From Ideonella_A intermedia_A (GTDB lineage: Bacteria; Pseudomonadota; Gammaproteobacteria; Burkholderiales; Burkholderiaceae_C): a DNA stretch of 64,000 bases. The number at the start of each line of letters is the position of its first letter. Position 1 is the first letter of the stretch. The stretch covers positions 62,001-126,000 of the forward strand of contig CALRPU020000003.1 of NCBI GenBank assembly GCA_943370175.1, in the 5' to 3' direction. Of the stretch, positions 39,715 to 48,567 are shown piece by piece. The translations under genes were made by a program, and so were the position numbers. The notes beneath the pieces are model-generated. The model saw only the letters and a program-made list of their open reading frames with translations, did not search any database and was not told where the DNA came from.

Positions 39715-39768
39715 CGTGAGGTCGGTGCATCAGGGCGCCATGGCGGGCGAGCGACGCAGTGTAACACG

Positions 39769-39787
39769 AATGCGAACGATTCCTATT
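39769..39787. promoter_or_regulatory. Fur box in front of tonB
   Basis: AATGCGAACGATTCCTATT matches 14 of 19 positions of the palindromic consensus AATGAGAATCATTCTCATT (counted by eye). It lies 55 bp before the tonB start and 49 bp before the divergent holin-like gene, so iron repression of the tonB-exbB-exbD-receptor-piuC block is likely. Confidence 0.7.
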
Positions 39788-39835
39788 TGAAATGCAAAGC
39801 CGACGAACCCCGAGGCGGCGCGTTATGCTGCGGCC

Positions 39836-40192
39836 ATGAAACTGATCGTTCGATGGTTGTTGCTCGCAGCCGCCTTGCTGTTGGTGGCCTACCTTTACCC
39901 CGGCGTGAGCGTCACCAGCTTCGGGGCCGCGATGATCGCGGCCTTCGTGCTGGGCCTGTTCAACACGCTGCTGCGGCCCATCCTGGTGCTGCTGACCTTG
40001 CCAGCGACCGTGCTCACGCTCGGCCTGTTCCTGTTCGTCATCAACGCGGCCATGTTCTACCTGTCCGCGCGGGTGCTCGACGGCTTCAATGTCAGCGGTT
40101 TCGGGGCGGCGCTGATCGGCTCGTTGATCTACAGCGCTTGCGGCGTGGTGATCGACGTCGCGATGGAACGGATCTTCGCGTCCAAGTCCTGA
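39836..40192 (+). CDS. Holin-like four-helix membrane protein (YvlD/DUF360-type)
   Basis: A 118-residue protein that is almost entirely hydrophobic, with four predicted helices (for example LLAAALLLVAYLYPGVSV, LFNTLLRPILVLLTLPATVL, LFLFVINAAMFYLSARVL). The pattern FNTLLRPIL...LTLPATVLTLG is that of the phage-holin-family-4/YvlD proteins. These are common in non-phage chromosomal settings and of unknown function. No phage genes are nearby. It is divergent from tonB and could be influenced by the shared Fur box. Confidence 0.82.
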   Translation: MKLIVRWLLLAAALLLVAYLYPGVSVTSFGAAMIAAFVLGLFNTLLRPILVLLTLPATVLTLGLFLFVINAAMFYLSARVLDGFNVSGFGAALIGSLIYSACGVVIDVAMERIFASKS

Positions 40193-40193
40193 A

Positions 40194-40232
40194 GGCCTGG
40201 CGGATGGGCCTGGCGGATGGGCCTGACGGGTG
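40194..40232. repeat. Three 13-bp tandem repeats between convergent genes
   Basis: Unit GGCCTGGCGGATG is perfect twice (40194-40206 and 40207-40219), then a third copy with two changes. It starts just after the holin-like stop codon. Confidence 0.75.
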
Positions 40233-40241
40233 GGCCCGTCA
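40224..40241. terminator. Hairpin at the 3' ends of the holin-like gene and pbpC
   Basis: A 7-bp stem TGACGGG/CCCGTCA with a TGGG loop overlaps the pbpC stop codon. There is no T-run on either side, so a factor-independent stop is only possible. It could act on both converging transcripts. Confidence 0.4.
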
Positions 40242-42500
40242 GCGCGCCCGCGCGCCAGCCCTGACGCCGGCGCCCCGCACTTCGAAGCGCACCGTCTGCA
40301 GCAGCCGGCCATCGGCGGCCTTCAAGCTCAATTCATGGCGGCCCGGCCACGGTGACCAGCTCACCACCGGTCCACGGCCCATGGGCTTGCCGTCCAGCAG
40401 CCAGGTGCCGCCCTCGCCTTCGAAGCGGATGCGCTGCGCCTGAGGCGGGATGTCCGGGTCGATCGCGAACAGGCTGCCGTCTCGCGGGTGGGCGATGCCT
40501 TGCACGACCGGGCCCGCGGCACGGGTACTCGCTCCCGTGGCAAGGCGAACCACCGACTGCTCGGTGCCCCGGAGGAACAACTCCCGGCGCTCGGGCTCGG
40601 GCGGCGCCGCGCCCGCCATGTCGTAGCGCAACGCGGTGCGTACCACGCCGGGCGGGTCCGAGGGCGCGCGGGACACGCGGTCGGCATGCAGCGCACGCAC
40701 CAGCCGATGCCAAACCGGGGCGGCGCCACCCACGCCGCTGACGCCGTGCATCGGCGCGCCGCTGGCGTTGCCCACCCACACGCCGACGGTGTAGCGGTCG
40801 GTGTAGCCCAGGCACCAGTTGTCGCGCAGATCCTTGCTGGTGCCGGTTTTGACGGCCGCAAAACCACGGGTGGCCAGCGCGCTGTCGAAGCCGAAGGTGC
40901 GCAAGCGCGCACTGTCGTCGGCGAGGATGTCGGTGACCAGGCGCACCGCCGCGGCGTCGGCCACGCGGCGGCGGACGGGCTCGCCCACCCCCCGCCAATT
41001 CACCGCCTGCCATTGCCCGCTGTTGGCCAGCGCGCGGTAGGCGTTGGTCAGCGCCAGCAAGGTGACGTCGGCGGCGCCCAGCGCCAGCGCCTGACCGTGG
41101 TAGCCGCCGCTTTCGGACAGCGCCAGGCCGAAGTCGTTGAGTCGGTTGAACAAGGCGTCCGGCGGCAACATCGCGGCCACCTTGACGGCCGGCACGTTCA
41201 GGCTGGACCCGAGCGCGGTGCGTGCGCTGACCCAGCCCTTGAAGTCGCGCTCGTAGTTCTGCGGGGCATAGATGCCCGACCGCGTGCCCCACTGCACGGG
41301 CGCGTCGTCGATCAGGCTCGCCGGCGTGATCAAGCGGCGTTCAAAGGCCAGTTCATAGACGAAGGGCTTCAAGGTCGAACCGGGTTGCCGGCGGGCGAGC
41401 ACGCCGTCCACCTCGGGCGCGTCCGACAGCGACCCGCTGGAGCCCACCCACGCGAGCACCTCGCCGCTCGCGTTGTCCAACACCAGCACCGCACCGTCTT
41501 CGACCGCCCGCCCCCGCAGCTCGGCCAGCTGCTCGCGCAGCGCCTGAATGGCCAGGCGCTGAGTGGCCGCGTCCAGCGTGCTGAGCACGGCGCCGCCCGA
41601 GGCACGCCACCATTGCCGCGCAAAGTGCGGTGCCAGCTGCTCGCCCAAGGGCATGCCCGGCCGACGCGTCAAAGCCAGCTGGGTTTGCGCCAGCACGCCC
41701 TCGCATCCCAGGCCCTGGGCCTGAAGCACGCCACAGGCCCGCCGGGCCACCGCGTCGACGCCGGCGTTGGGCGCGCGAACCAGCGCGACGGCGATGGCCG
41801 ATTCCTGACGGTCCAGGCCACTTGGGTACTTGCCGAAGAGCGTCTGCGACAAGGCGCCGATGCCCACCAGTTCACCGCGCCAGGCGACGAGGTTCAGGTA
41901 GGCCTCGAGAATCTGATGTTTGGTCCAGCGCGCTTCCAGCGCTTGCGCGGTCCAGGCCTGACCGAGCTTCTGCGCGACGCTCCGGCCGCCACCCGGCCGG
42001 GCCAGGTCGGCATCCAGCAGGCCGGCCAGCTGCATCGTCAGGGTGGACGCGCCGCGGGTGCGGGTGTTCCACAGGTTGGCCCAGGCGCTGCGGGCCACGG
42101 CGCCCCAATCGACGCCGCTGTGCTCGTGGAAACGGCGGTCCTCGCTGAGCACGATGGCCTGCAGCAGCGCAGGCGACATGTCGTCGAGCGCCACCCAATC
42201 CAGGCGGCGCACCGAGCGGTCCACCCGAATGGTCTGGATCGGCACGCCGTGGCGGTCGCGCAGCGTTCGATCCGACGGGCGGTGGGCGGCCCGCACCTCG
42301 GTGTAGGTGGGCAAGGCCTGGGCCTGGGCTGCCGTGGGCAGCGTCAGGACCCCGACGGCGCCGGCGACGAGGCTGAGCCAGACACCGGCAACTGTGCAGG
42401 CACAGGCGCATGCGACGTCAGGGGCACGGGCAAAGGCCAGGACAAGGGCACCGACCCGCGAAGCGCATGGCGAGCGCCTCGGCGCGCGGCGCAAGTTCAC
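40239..42500 (-). CDS. pbpC: Penicillin-binding protein 1C
   Basis: A 753-residue bifunctional peptidoglycan synthase-like protein. A membrane or signal region is at about residues 30-60. The GT51 transglycosylase motif is SEDRRFHEHSGVDWGAVARS with RGASTLTMQLAG. The transpeptidase motifs are STLKPF (SxxK near residue 373), SSLN (SxN) and KTGTSKDLRDNWC near 548. A C-terminal Ig-like BiPBP_C domain (FEGEGGTWLLDGKPMG) is present. The start overlaps the A2M stop by 4 nt. PbpC is thought to repair the wall exposed to protease attack, with the linked macroglobulin as partner. Confidence 0.95.
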   Translation of the reverse strand: MNLRRAPRRSPCASRVGALVLAFARAPDVACACACTVAGVWLSLVAGAVGVLTLPTAAQAQALPTYTEVRAAHRPSDRTLRDRHGVPIQTIRVDRSVRRLDWVALDDMSPALLQAIVLSEDRRFHEHSGVDWGAVARSAWANLWNTRTRGASTLTMQLAGLLDADLARPGGGRSVAQKLGQAWTAQALEARWTKHQILEAYLNLVAWRGELVGIGALSQTLFGKYPSGLDRQESAIAVALVRAPNAGVDAVARRACGVLQAQGLGCEGVLAQTQLALTRRPGMPLGEQLAPHFARQWWRASGGAVLSTLDAATQRLAIQALREQLAELRGRAVEDGAVLVLDNASGEVLAWVGSSGSLSDAPEVDGVLARRQPGSTLKPFVYELAFERRLITPASLIDDAPVQWGTRSGIYAPQNYERDFKGWVSARTALGSSLNVPAVKVAAMLPPDALFNRLNDFGLALSESGGYHGQALALGAADVTLLALTNAYRALANSGQWQAVNWRGVGEPVRRRVADAAAVRLVTDILADDSARLRTFGFDSALATRGFAAVKTGTSKDLRDNWCLGYTDRYTVGVWVGNASGAPMHGVSGVGGAAPVWHRLVRALHADRVSRAPSDPPGVVRTALRYDMAGAAPPEPERRELFLRGTEQSVVRLATGASTRAAGPVVQGIAHPRDGSLFAIDPDIPPQAQRIRFEGEGGTWLLDGKPMGRGPVVSWSPWPGRHELSLKAADGRLLQTVRFEVRGAGVRAGARAR

Positions 42501-45500
42501 GGCCCCACCTCGACGGCGGCGTTGGGCAGCTCGCCAAAGGTCTCCGGCGCGTACATGGCCTCCACCCGCGACGGCGGCAGCTGGAAGCGGCCGGGGTTGT
42601 TCAGGCGCACGGTGTACTCGACCACATGCTTGCCGCGCGGCAGGTAGGCGAAATAGCGCCGGAACGCTTCGAAGCTGCGCTCCTCGTAGGCGGGCCAGGC
42701 GTTGCCTTCACGCCGCTCGCCTCGGGCGGCCAGCGTGCTGTCCCGGCCCAGGCCATTGCCCAGCACGGTGGCGCCGCCGGGCACCGGGTCGCTGACCACG
42801 ACCCAGGTCATGTCGGCGTTCGCCTCGACTTCCAGCCGCACCCGCATGACGTCGCCCTTGGACCAGCGCGATGGGTCCTTCTGCGCAACCGCCGTGACGG
42901 TGCGGGTCAGGCCGTAGCCGGAGCGCGTCGGCGTGGCGCTGACCACCGCGGCCAGCGTCTGCACGCTCACCCAGGGTCGGCCGCTGCCTTGATGACTCAC
43001 GCTGACGCGGCCACTGGGCGCGGGCCATGGCAGCAGGGCCTGCCCCCCGGCCGGGGTCTTGGACCAGTCGATGGTGGCCGCGCCGGCCGCCGCAGTGCCG
43101 GTGGCGCCGTCCAGCGCGGTCAGGCGCGTCCCGCCCGTCACCGGCGTCGATTCGAACTTGACCGCGAACTTGTCCAGCGCCAAGGCGCCCCACAGGTTCG
43201 CCGTGGTGGTGGACCAGGCGCCCTCTCGCTGGCGGGCCAGGTGGGCCACCACCAACTTGGGCAGATCGTCCTTCCAGGCCGGCTCGTCCATCACGGCCAG
43301 GATCAGGCGCGCCGCGTTGGCGTCCGCGTTGTCCATCAGCCACCACCAGTGGTCGTCGGCCTCGGTGCTGAACGACAGCGTGGTGCCGCCAAGCGTCAAG
43401 CGGGCGCGCAGCAGTTGCTGGGCCTCCTCGCGGCGCGCGGCGCGGTCGGGCACCCCATCGACGCGCTGCAGGATGCGCAGCCAGTCGACCAAGGCCGCGG
43501 TCGGCCACAGGCGCGGCGTGAGCTCGATGGAGCCCAGCATGCGGGCCTGGGCGCGGCCATGCCGCGACAGGGCCTCGATGGCGGCGAGCTTTCGCACGGC
43601 CAGGTCGGGCCGCGGCGACCAGCCGCGGCGCTCGATGCGGCCGTCGACGAACGCCGTCAGGCCTTGCAGCATCTGCGCCAGCGCCGGCCCGGGCACGGCA
43701 TAGCCCGCCTCATGGGTCGCCGACACCAGGTAGGCGGTCAGGCGGTCGCTGCCATTGGCCGCGTCGCCATCGCCTGGCGGAAAGTAATTGGCCAGGCCGT
43801 CGCGGTCGAGGTAGGTGGGCAGGGCCTCGGCCACCTTGGCCCACATCGCCCGGTCGCCCAGGCCGATCGCCTTGGACGCGTTCTGCTCGAGGCAGGCATA
43901 GGGGTAGGTCTCCCAGAAGCGGCGCAGGCCCGGCAGCGCGCCGGTCAGGCGTGGCTGCAGACCCACCTGCACCCCGCCGCGCTTGCGCACCGCACCGGCT
44001 GGCCCCGGGGCCGCGTCCAGCGCGTCGGCCGGCGCGGCCACGGGCAGCGTCAGGCTGCCGTCGAGCGCGCTCAAGCTGGCCTGGGTCACACGCAGGGGCA
44101 CGGCGGGCACCACCCGCTGCGTCACCTTGACGCTGTCGCGCACGCTGCCCGCGCCCGCCGAACTGCCCTGGGCATCGGCCTGCCAGGTGATGCTGAAGGC
44201 CGACGCCGGCACGCGCACCGGCCAGCTCAGTTCACGCGCCGCGCCCGGGGCGAGGGTGAGCTCCTGCGGCGTCAGGGCCATCGGGGTGGACGCGAACTCC
44301 GGCGCCACGGCGCCCGGCGTTCGCACGGTGCCCTGCAGGCTGGCCTTCACCTTGAGCTCGCGGGCGGTGGTGTTGCGCAGCGTCAACGTGGCCAGGAACT
44401 CGTCGCCGTCGCGCACCACTGGCGGCAGGCCGGGCAGCAGCTGCAGGTCCTGCGTGACCCGCACAGAGGCGCTGCCGGTGCCGAACTTCTGCGGCCCCGA
44501 ATCGGCCACCGCCACAAAACGGAAGCTGGTCAGCGAATCGTTCAGGGGCACCTCGATCACGGCCTCCCCCTTGGCGTCCAGCAGCACATCGGGGCGCCAC
44601 AGCAACAGGGTGTCGAACAGCTCGCGCGCGCCGCCGCGGCCACCGCCGCCGCCCGCGGCCACCGCCTTGCGGCCGTAATGACGCCGGCCGACGATCTCGC
44701 CCTGGGCGGTGCTGGTTTCCACGCCCCAGGGGCGCGCTTGAAGCATCGCGTCCAGCACGTTCCACGAAGGGTTGTCGCGCAGGGCCAACAGGCCCTCGTC
44801 CACCGCTGCGAACGCCACCACCGTGCCGGCCAGTGGCTGACCACCCTGCGTCACGCGCACCTTGACGGTGGCCTTCTGGCGCACGCCGTACTGCGGCTGG
44901 TCGGGCGTCACGCTGACGTCCAGCGTGTGCGGCGCCAACCCCACCTTGAGCGCCGCAACACCCAGCTTGAAACTGGGCTTGGCCAAGTCGACCATCGCCG
45001 TCGGTGCCTGGTACTCGCGGCCGTTGAACCAGAAGGCGCGCACCCAGCTCAAGGGCTCGCGCCAGCCCCAGCTGAAGAACGAATACCAGGGCACCTCGCG
45101 GATGCGGCCGCGCAGCGCCAGCACGCTCACATAGACGTTCGGCGCCCAGCCGGGCTCGATCTTGAGCTCGATGGTCGGGTCGTTGCCGCGCAGCGTCACC
45201 ACGCGGGTGTCGATCACGCCTTCGCGCTCGATGGCCACCAAGGCGGTGGCCTCGCGGTACGGCATGCGCAGCTGCAGGCGCGCGGTCTCACCGGGTGCGT
45301 AGGCCTTTTTCTCGGGCAGCAGGTCGATGCGGTCGTCGTTGTCCTGGGCGAACCACAGCTCGCCCTGGCGGGTCACCCACATGCTGGCAGCGGCGCTGGC
45401 GCGGCGGCCGGCGCTGTCGGTGGCTTCGACCACCAGTTCGGTTTCGCCCGCGTCCTTCAGCTCGGCACGGCAGTCCAGCTGGCCGCGGTCGTCGGTCTTG

Positions 45501-48457
45501 CCGCTGCACACCACACCGAGGTCGCGGTAGGCGGTCTGGTTGTCATAGGCGTAGAAGCCGCCCACGACGCGGGTGCGCTGCGTGCTCACCTGGGCCAGGC
45601 GAGCGCGCACCTGCAGCGCCTGCCCCGCCAGTGGTTTGCCGGCGGTGTCCAGCGCCAAGGCCGTGAACTGCGCGGTGCCACGCGAACTCGCCCACCCCGT
45701 CGTGCGGATGCCCGGCACGACGGCGCTGGGCCACAGCGCGGTGCGGGTGGCGACGGTCTGCACCTCGCCGTTCGGGTCGTTGAAGCTGACCTCGGTCACG
45801 AGGTCGCTGGGCCGCGCCAGGGTGGGCAAGCCACCGAGGTTGATGGTCGCCGCGCCCTGAGCGTCGGTGCTCAACGCCAGCTTGTCCGCCACCAGAATGC
45901 CATCGCGCTCGGCCACCTCGGCAGGGTCCTCCTCATCGCCTTGGTCACCGCCCGGGCGCCGCTCGCGGGGGGGATCGAAGCGGTACTCGTCGTAACCATC
46001 AAAGCGGGCATGGCGTCCTTTGAGCAGCGCCGTCACCCGCACCGGGGCAGACGCCACCGCGCCGCCGGACAGGTAGTTCAGCTGCAGCGACATCGGCAAA
46101 GCCTTTGGCGCCACCGGCACCGACTTGGGCGCCGACAGCCGCGCGTCGATCAGCGGCACGCGAAACTCCTCGACCCGGAACTCGCCACTGGTCCAGCGGG
46201 CCGGGCCGCGGCGGTCGCCGCGGGCATCGCGCTCCAGCACCACCTCGTAGCTGCCGAGCTTGGCGGTGGGCGGGATGTTCCAGGTGGACAGCGCGCTTCG
46301 GTCGTCGCGCCAGGTGATGGGCTGCACCAGGTCTTGACCGCTGCCTTGGTGGACGATGCGCAGCCGCGTGGGCAGGTCCGCGGTGGGCACCTGGGCCAGG
46401 CCCTGGCCGGTTTCCAGCCGGATCAGGTGCTTCATCGACACGGTCTCGCCCGCGCGCAGCAGCGTGCGGTCAAAGATGGTGTGGACGCGCAGGTCGAGTT
46501 GCGGGCCGCTGGCGGTGGGGTGATCAAAGCGCCAGGGTTCGATCCCCTTCTGCCACGCGCTCATCACGAAGCCGATGTCGCTGCGGCCTTTGTAGGGCCC
46601 CTCGGTCAACACCTGACGCGCCGTCACGAAGAAGGCCTGCAGGCCGCGGCATTCGCCCATCGACGGGTCCAGCGCCAGGCGAATCGGCGCCAGGCCTTGG
46701 GCATCGGTCGTGCCCGCCCACAGGCGTTTGCCGCGGCAATCGTGCACCGCGACGCTGGCGCCAGCCACGGGCCGGCCGCGGTCCAGCGAGGTGACCCAGA
46801 CCAGGCTGCTCTCACGGCCCAGCTTGAAGTGCACGCCCAGGTTGGTGACCAACACGCCCGTGCGCACGTACATCGGGCCACGCTCGCTCAGCAGCGACTC
46901 CCCGAGGCGCGGCGACTCGATTTCCACCACGTGGTAGCCGGGGCCATCCAAGGGGATGCCCACGACCTCGAAGGGCCGCGGGTCGCCCCCCACCAGCTGC
47001 GGCAAATCCAGGCGGCGCGCGTCAGGCTGCGACTTCAACAGCGAGAGCTCCCGCGTGCCCACCATGCGGTCGACGCGGCGCTCGATGGTCTTGCCGCGGG
47101 CATCCTGCTCGCGCTCCACCACCGTCCATTGCGAGCGCGGCAGGCCCGCCTCGCGCGCCGTCATGACGCTCTCGTGGTAGCGCTCCAGCTGGTTGAACCA
47201 GGTCAGGATGTCCTCGTCCGTGTCGATGCGGCGCACCCGCACGCCGCTCCTGGTGGCCAACGCACCCGAGGCCGCCGCACCGGCGGGGCGAAGCTCCGGC
47301 TGCACATGGCGCAAGGTGACGGGCAAGACCGGGTCGGCGCTTTCGATGATGCCGAACGGCGCGGCCGCGAACTTGGCGATCGGTGGCGCCGCCCCGGTGG
47401 CCACGCTCAGCGGGTAGCTGGCGGCGTTGCTCAGGGGCCGCCCGCTGGTGTCGCGCAGGTCCTTCGGAAGCTCGATCTTGAAGCGCGCCTGTTCTGGCAA
47501 GGGCACTGGAAAACTGATGGACTCCACCTCGGCGCGGCGGTCGTCCTGGTCCACCACGGGCGCCATCGCCGCACCCGTGGTCGGCACCAGACGCACCTTG
47601 GCCGCCAGGTCGCGGGCCACGGGGGCGCTGAAGCGCAAGCTCATCGGACGCACCGGCAGGCAGGCGGCCTCGGCGCGCTCGCGCTCGCAACTGAAGTCCA
47701 CGGTGAACGGCGCACGCACGCGGAATTCGAAGCTCTGGCGCTCGGAGCCGAGCACGCGCGCATCGGCTGCAGCGGGCACGCCCGGTGACCACACCAGACG
47801 AACCGCGGTGTCGCCCGGCAAGGGGCGGCTGCAGCGCAGCAGCAGGTTGTTGGCGGCGCGCTCGGCGGCGACGCGGCGCAGCTTCAGCACCGCGTCGCGG
47901 GCGGCGCCGGTCACCACCTCCACGGGCAGGCGTTCGCCGATGCCATCGACCTCGCACCACACCCGGGCCTTGACGCCTGCCTCTTGCGCGGGCCCGTTCA
48001 ACCTCAACAGGAAATGCTGGTCCTCCTCGATGGTGGCACCCTCGTAGGGCGCCACGCCCACCACCGCCGGCCCACCCGAGGTGAAGCTGAACTGGCTGGG
48101 ACCGGAGAGCACGCCCGCACTGGCCATCGGCTTCCAGTCGCTGCGCACGCCCACCTGGCAGCGCACGCCGGGCGGCAACACCTCGCGAAAGTCGTAGACC
48201 CAGGACCGGGCGTCGACCCAGCGGCCGCTGCCTTGGGGGACGGGCCCGGTGCAACTGAGGCTCACCGGGTCGGGCAGGCGGGAATCCCCCTGCGGCACCA
48301 CCGCCGTGTCAAATCGGACCTGAACCTGGCGGACCCGCGCGCCCTCGCCGGTCGGGCTGACGTTGGCGATGCCGGCCGCCTGAACGGCGCCGGCGGCGAG
48401 GGCCCATCCCACCAGGGCGGCCCAGCGGGCCCCCCACCGAATGCCGCAAACCGTCAT
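42497..48457 (-). CDS. Alpha-2-macroglobulin family protease-trap protein (YfhM-like)
   Basis: At 1986 residues this is a very large periplasmic protein, well above the E. coli homologue (1653). An N-terminal signal sequence (about 1-27, ending AGAVQA) has no lipobox. Macroglobulin beta domains follow, then a bait-like region, and the thioester CLEQ in YPYACLEQNASKA near residue 1522, which covalently traps proteases. Segments such as RRHYGRKAVAAGGGGGRGGA and LWRPDVLLDAKGEAVIEVPL are typical. It is translationally coupled to pbpC downstream, the conserved pair in many Gram-negatives. Confidence 0.93.
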   Translation of the reverse strand: MTVCGIRWGARWAALVGWALAAGAVQAAGIANVSPTGEGARVRQVQVRFDTAVVPQGDSRLPDPVSLSCTGPVPQGSGRWVDARSWVYDFREVLPPGVRCQVGVRSDWKPMASAGVLSGPSQFSFTSGGPAVVGVAPYEGATIEEDQHFLLRLNGPAQEAGVKARVWCEVDGIGERLPVEVVTGAARDAVLKLRRVAAERAANNLLLRCSRPLPGDTAVRLVWSPGVPAAADARVLGSERQSFEFRVRAPFTVDFSCERERAEAACLPVRPMSLRFSAPVARDLAAKVRLVPTTGAAMAPVVDQDDRRAEVESISFPVPLPEQARFKIELPKDLRDTSGRPLSNAASYPLSVATGAAPPIAKFAAAPFGIIESADPVLPVTLRHVQPELRPAGAAASGALATRSGVRVRRIDTDEDILTWFNQLERYHESVMTAREAGLPRSQWTVVEREQDARGKTIERRVDRMVGTRELSLLKSQPDARRLDLPQLVGGDPRPFEVVGIPLDGPGYHVVEIESPRLGESLLSERGPMYVRTGVLVTNLGVHFKLGRESSLVWVTSLDRGRPVAGASVAVHDCRGKRLWAGTTDAQGLAPIRLALDPSMGECRGLQAFFVTARQVLTEGPYKGRSDIGFVMSAWQKGIEPWRFDHPTASGPQLDLRVHTIFDRTLLRAGETVSMKHLIRLETGQGLAQVPTADLPTRLRIVHQGSGQDLVQPITWRDDRSALSTWNIPPTAKLGSYEVVLERDARGDRRGPARWTSGEFRVEEFRVPLIDARLSAPKSVPVAPKALPMSLQLNYLSGGAVASAPVRVTALLKGRHARFDGYDEYRFDPPRERRPGGDQGDEEDPAEVAERDGILVADKLALSTDAQGAATINLGGLPTLARPSDLVTEVSFNDPNGEVQTVATRTALWPSAVVPGIRTTGWASSRGTAQFTALALDTAGKPLAGQALQVRARLAQVSTQRTRVVGGFYAYDNQTAYRDLGVVCSGKTDDRGQLDCRAELKDAGETELVVEATDSAGRRASAAASMWVTRQGELWFAQDNDDRIDLLPEKKAYAPGETARLQLRMPYREATALVAIEREGVIDTRVVTLRGNDPTIELKIEPGWAPNVYVSVLALRGRIREVPWYSFFSWGWREPLSWVRAFWFNGREYQAPTAMVDLAKPSFKLGVAALKVGLAPHTLDVSVTPDQPQYGVRQKATVKVRVTQGGQPLAGTVVAFAAVDEGLLALRDNPSWNVLDAMLQARPWGVETSTAQGEIVGRRHYGRKAVAAGGGGGRGGARELFDTLLLWRPDVLLDAKGEAVIEVPLNDSLTSFRFVAVADSGPQKFGTGSASVRVTQDLQLLPGLPPVVRDGDEFLATLTLRNTTARELKVKASLQGTVRTPGAVAPEFASTPMALTPQELTLAPGAARELSWPVRVPASAFSITWQADAQGSSAGAGSVRDSVKVTQRVVPAVPLRVTQASLSALDGSLTLPVAAPADALDAAPGPAGAVRKRGGVQVGLQPRLTGALPGLRRFWETYPYACLEQNASKAIGLGDRAMWAKVAEALPTYLDRDGLANYFPPGDGDAANGSDRLTAYLVSATHEAGYAVPGPALAQMLQGLTAFVDGRIERRGWSPRPDLAVRKLAAIEALSRHGRAQARMLGSIELTPRLWPTAALVDWLRILQRVDGVPDRAARREEAQQLLRARLTLGGTTLSFSTEADDHWWWLMDNADANAARLILAVMDEPAWKDDLPKLVVAHLARQREGAWSTTTANLWGALALDKFAVKFESTPVTGGTRLTALDGATGTAAAGAATIDWSKTPAGGQALLPWPAPSGRVSVSHQGSGRPWVSVQTLAAVVSATPTRSGYGLTRTVTAVAQKDPSRWSKGDVMRVRLEVEANADMTWVVVSDPVPGGATVLGNGLGRDSTLAARGERREGNAWPAYEERSFEAFRRYFAYLPRGKHVVEYTVRLNNPGRFQLPPSRVEAMYAPETFGELPNAAVEVGP

Positions 48458-48567
48458 GCCTGGCCTCCGCTGGCACGGGCGCCAGGAAGGCGCGCCGCCG
48501 AAGCGTTCAGTCTAGTGCGGGGCGACGCGCCAACGCCACCCGCAGTTGGACGAAGGCGCGCTGGGCA

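Noticed and set aside
39836..40192. Prophage holin
   Set aside because: The family name contains holin, but no lysis, capsid or integrase genes are nearby and the family is widespread on chromosomes.
42410..47788. 1792-residue plus-strand open frame
   Set aside because: It is antisense to the alpha-2-macroglobulin and pbpC. It is rich in Arg, Gly, His and Gln with no domain, and is a frame shadow despite its length.
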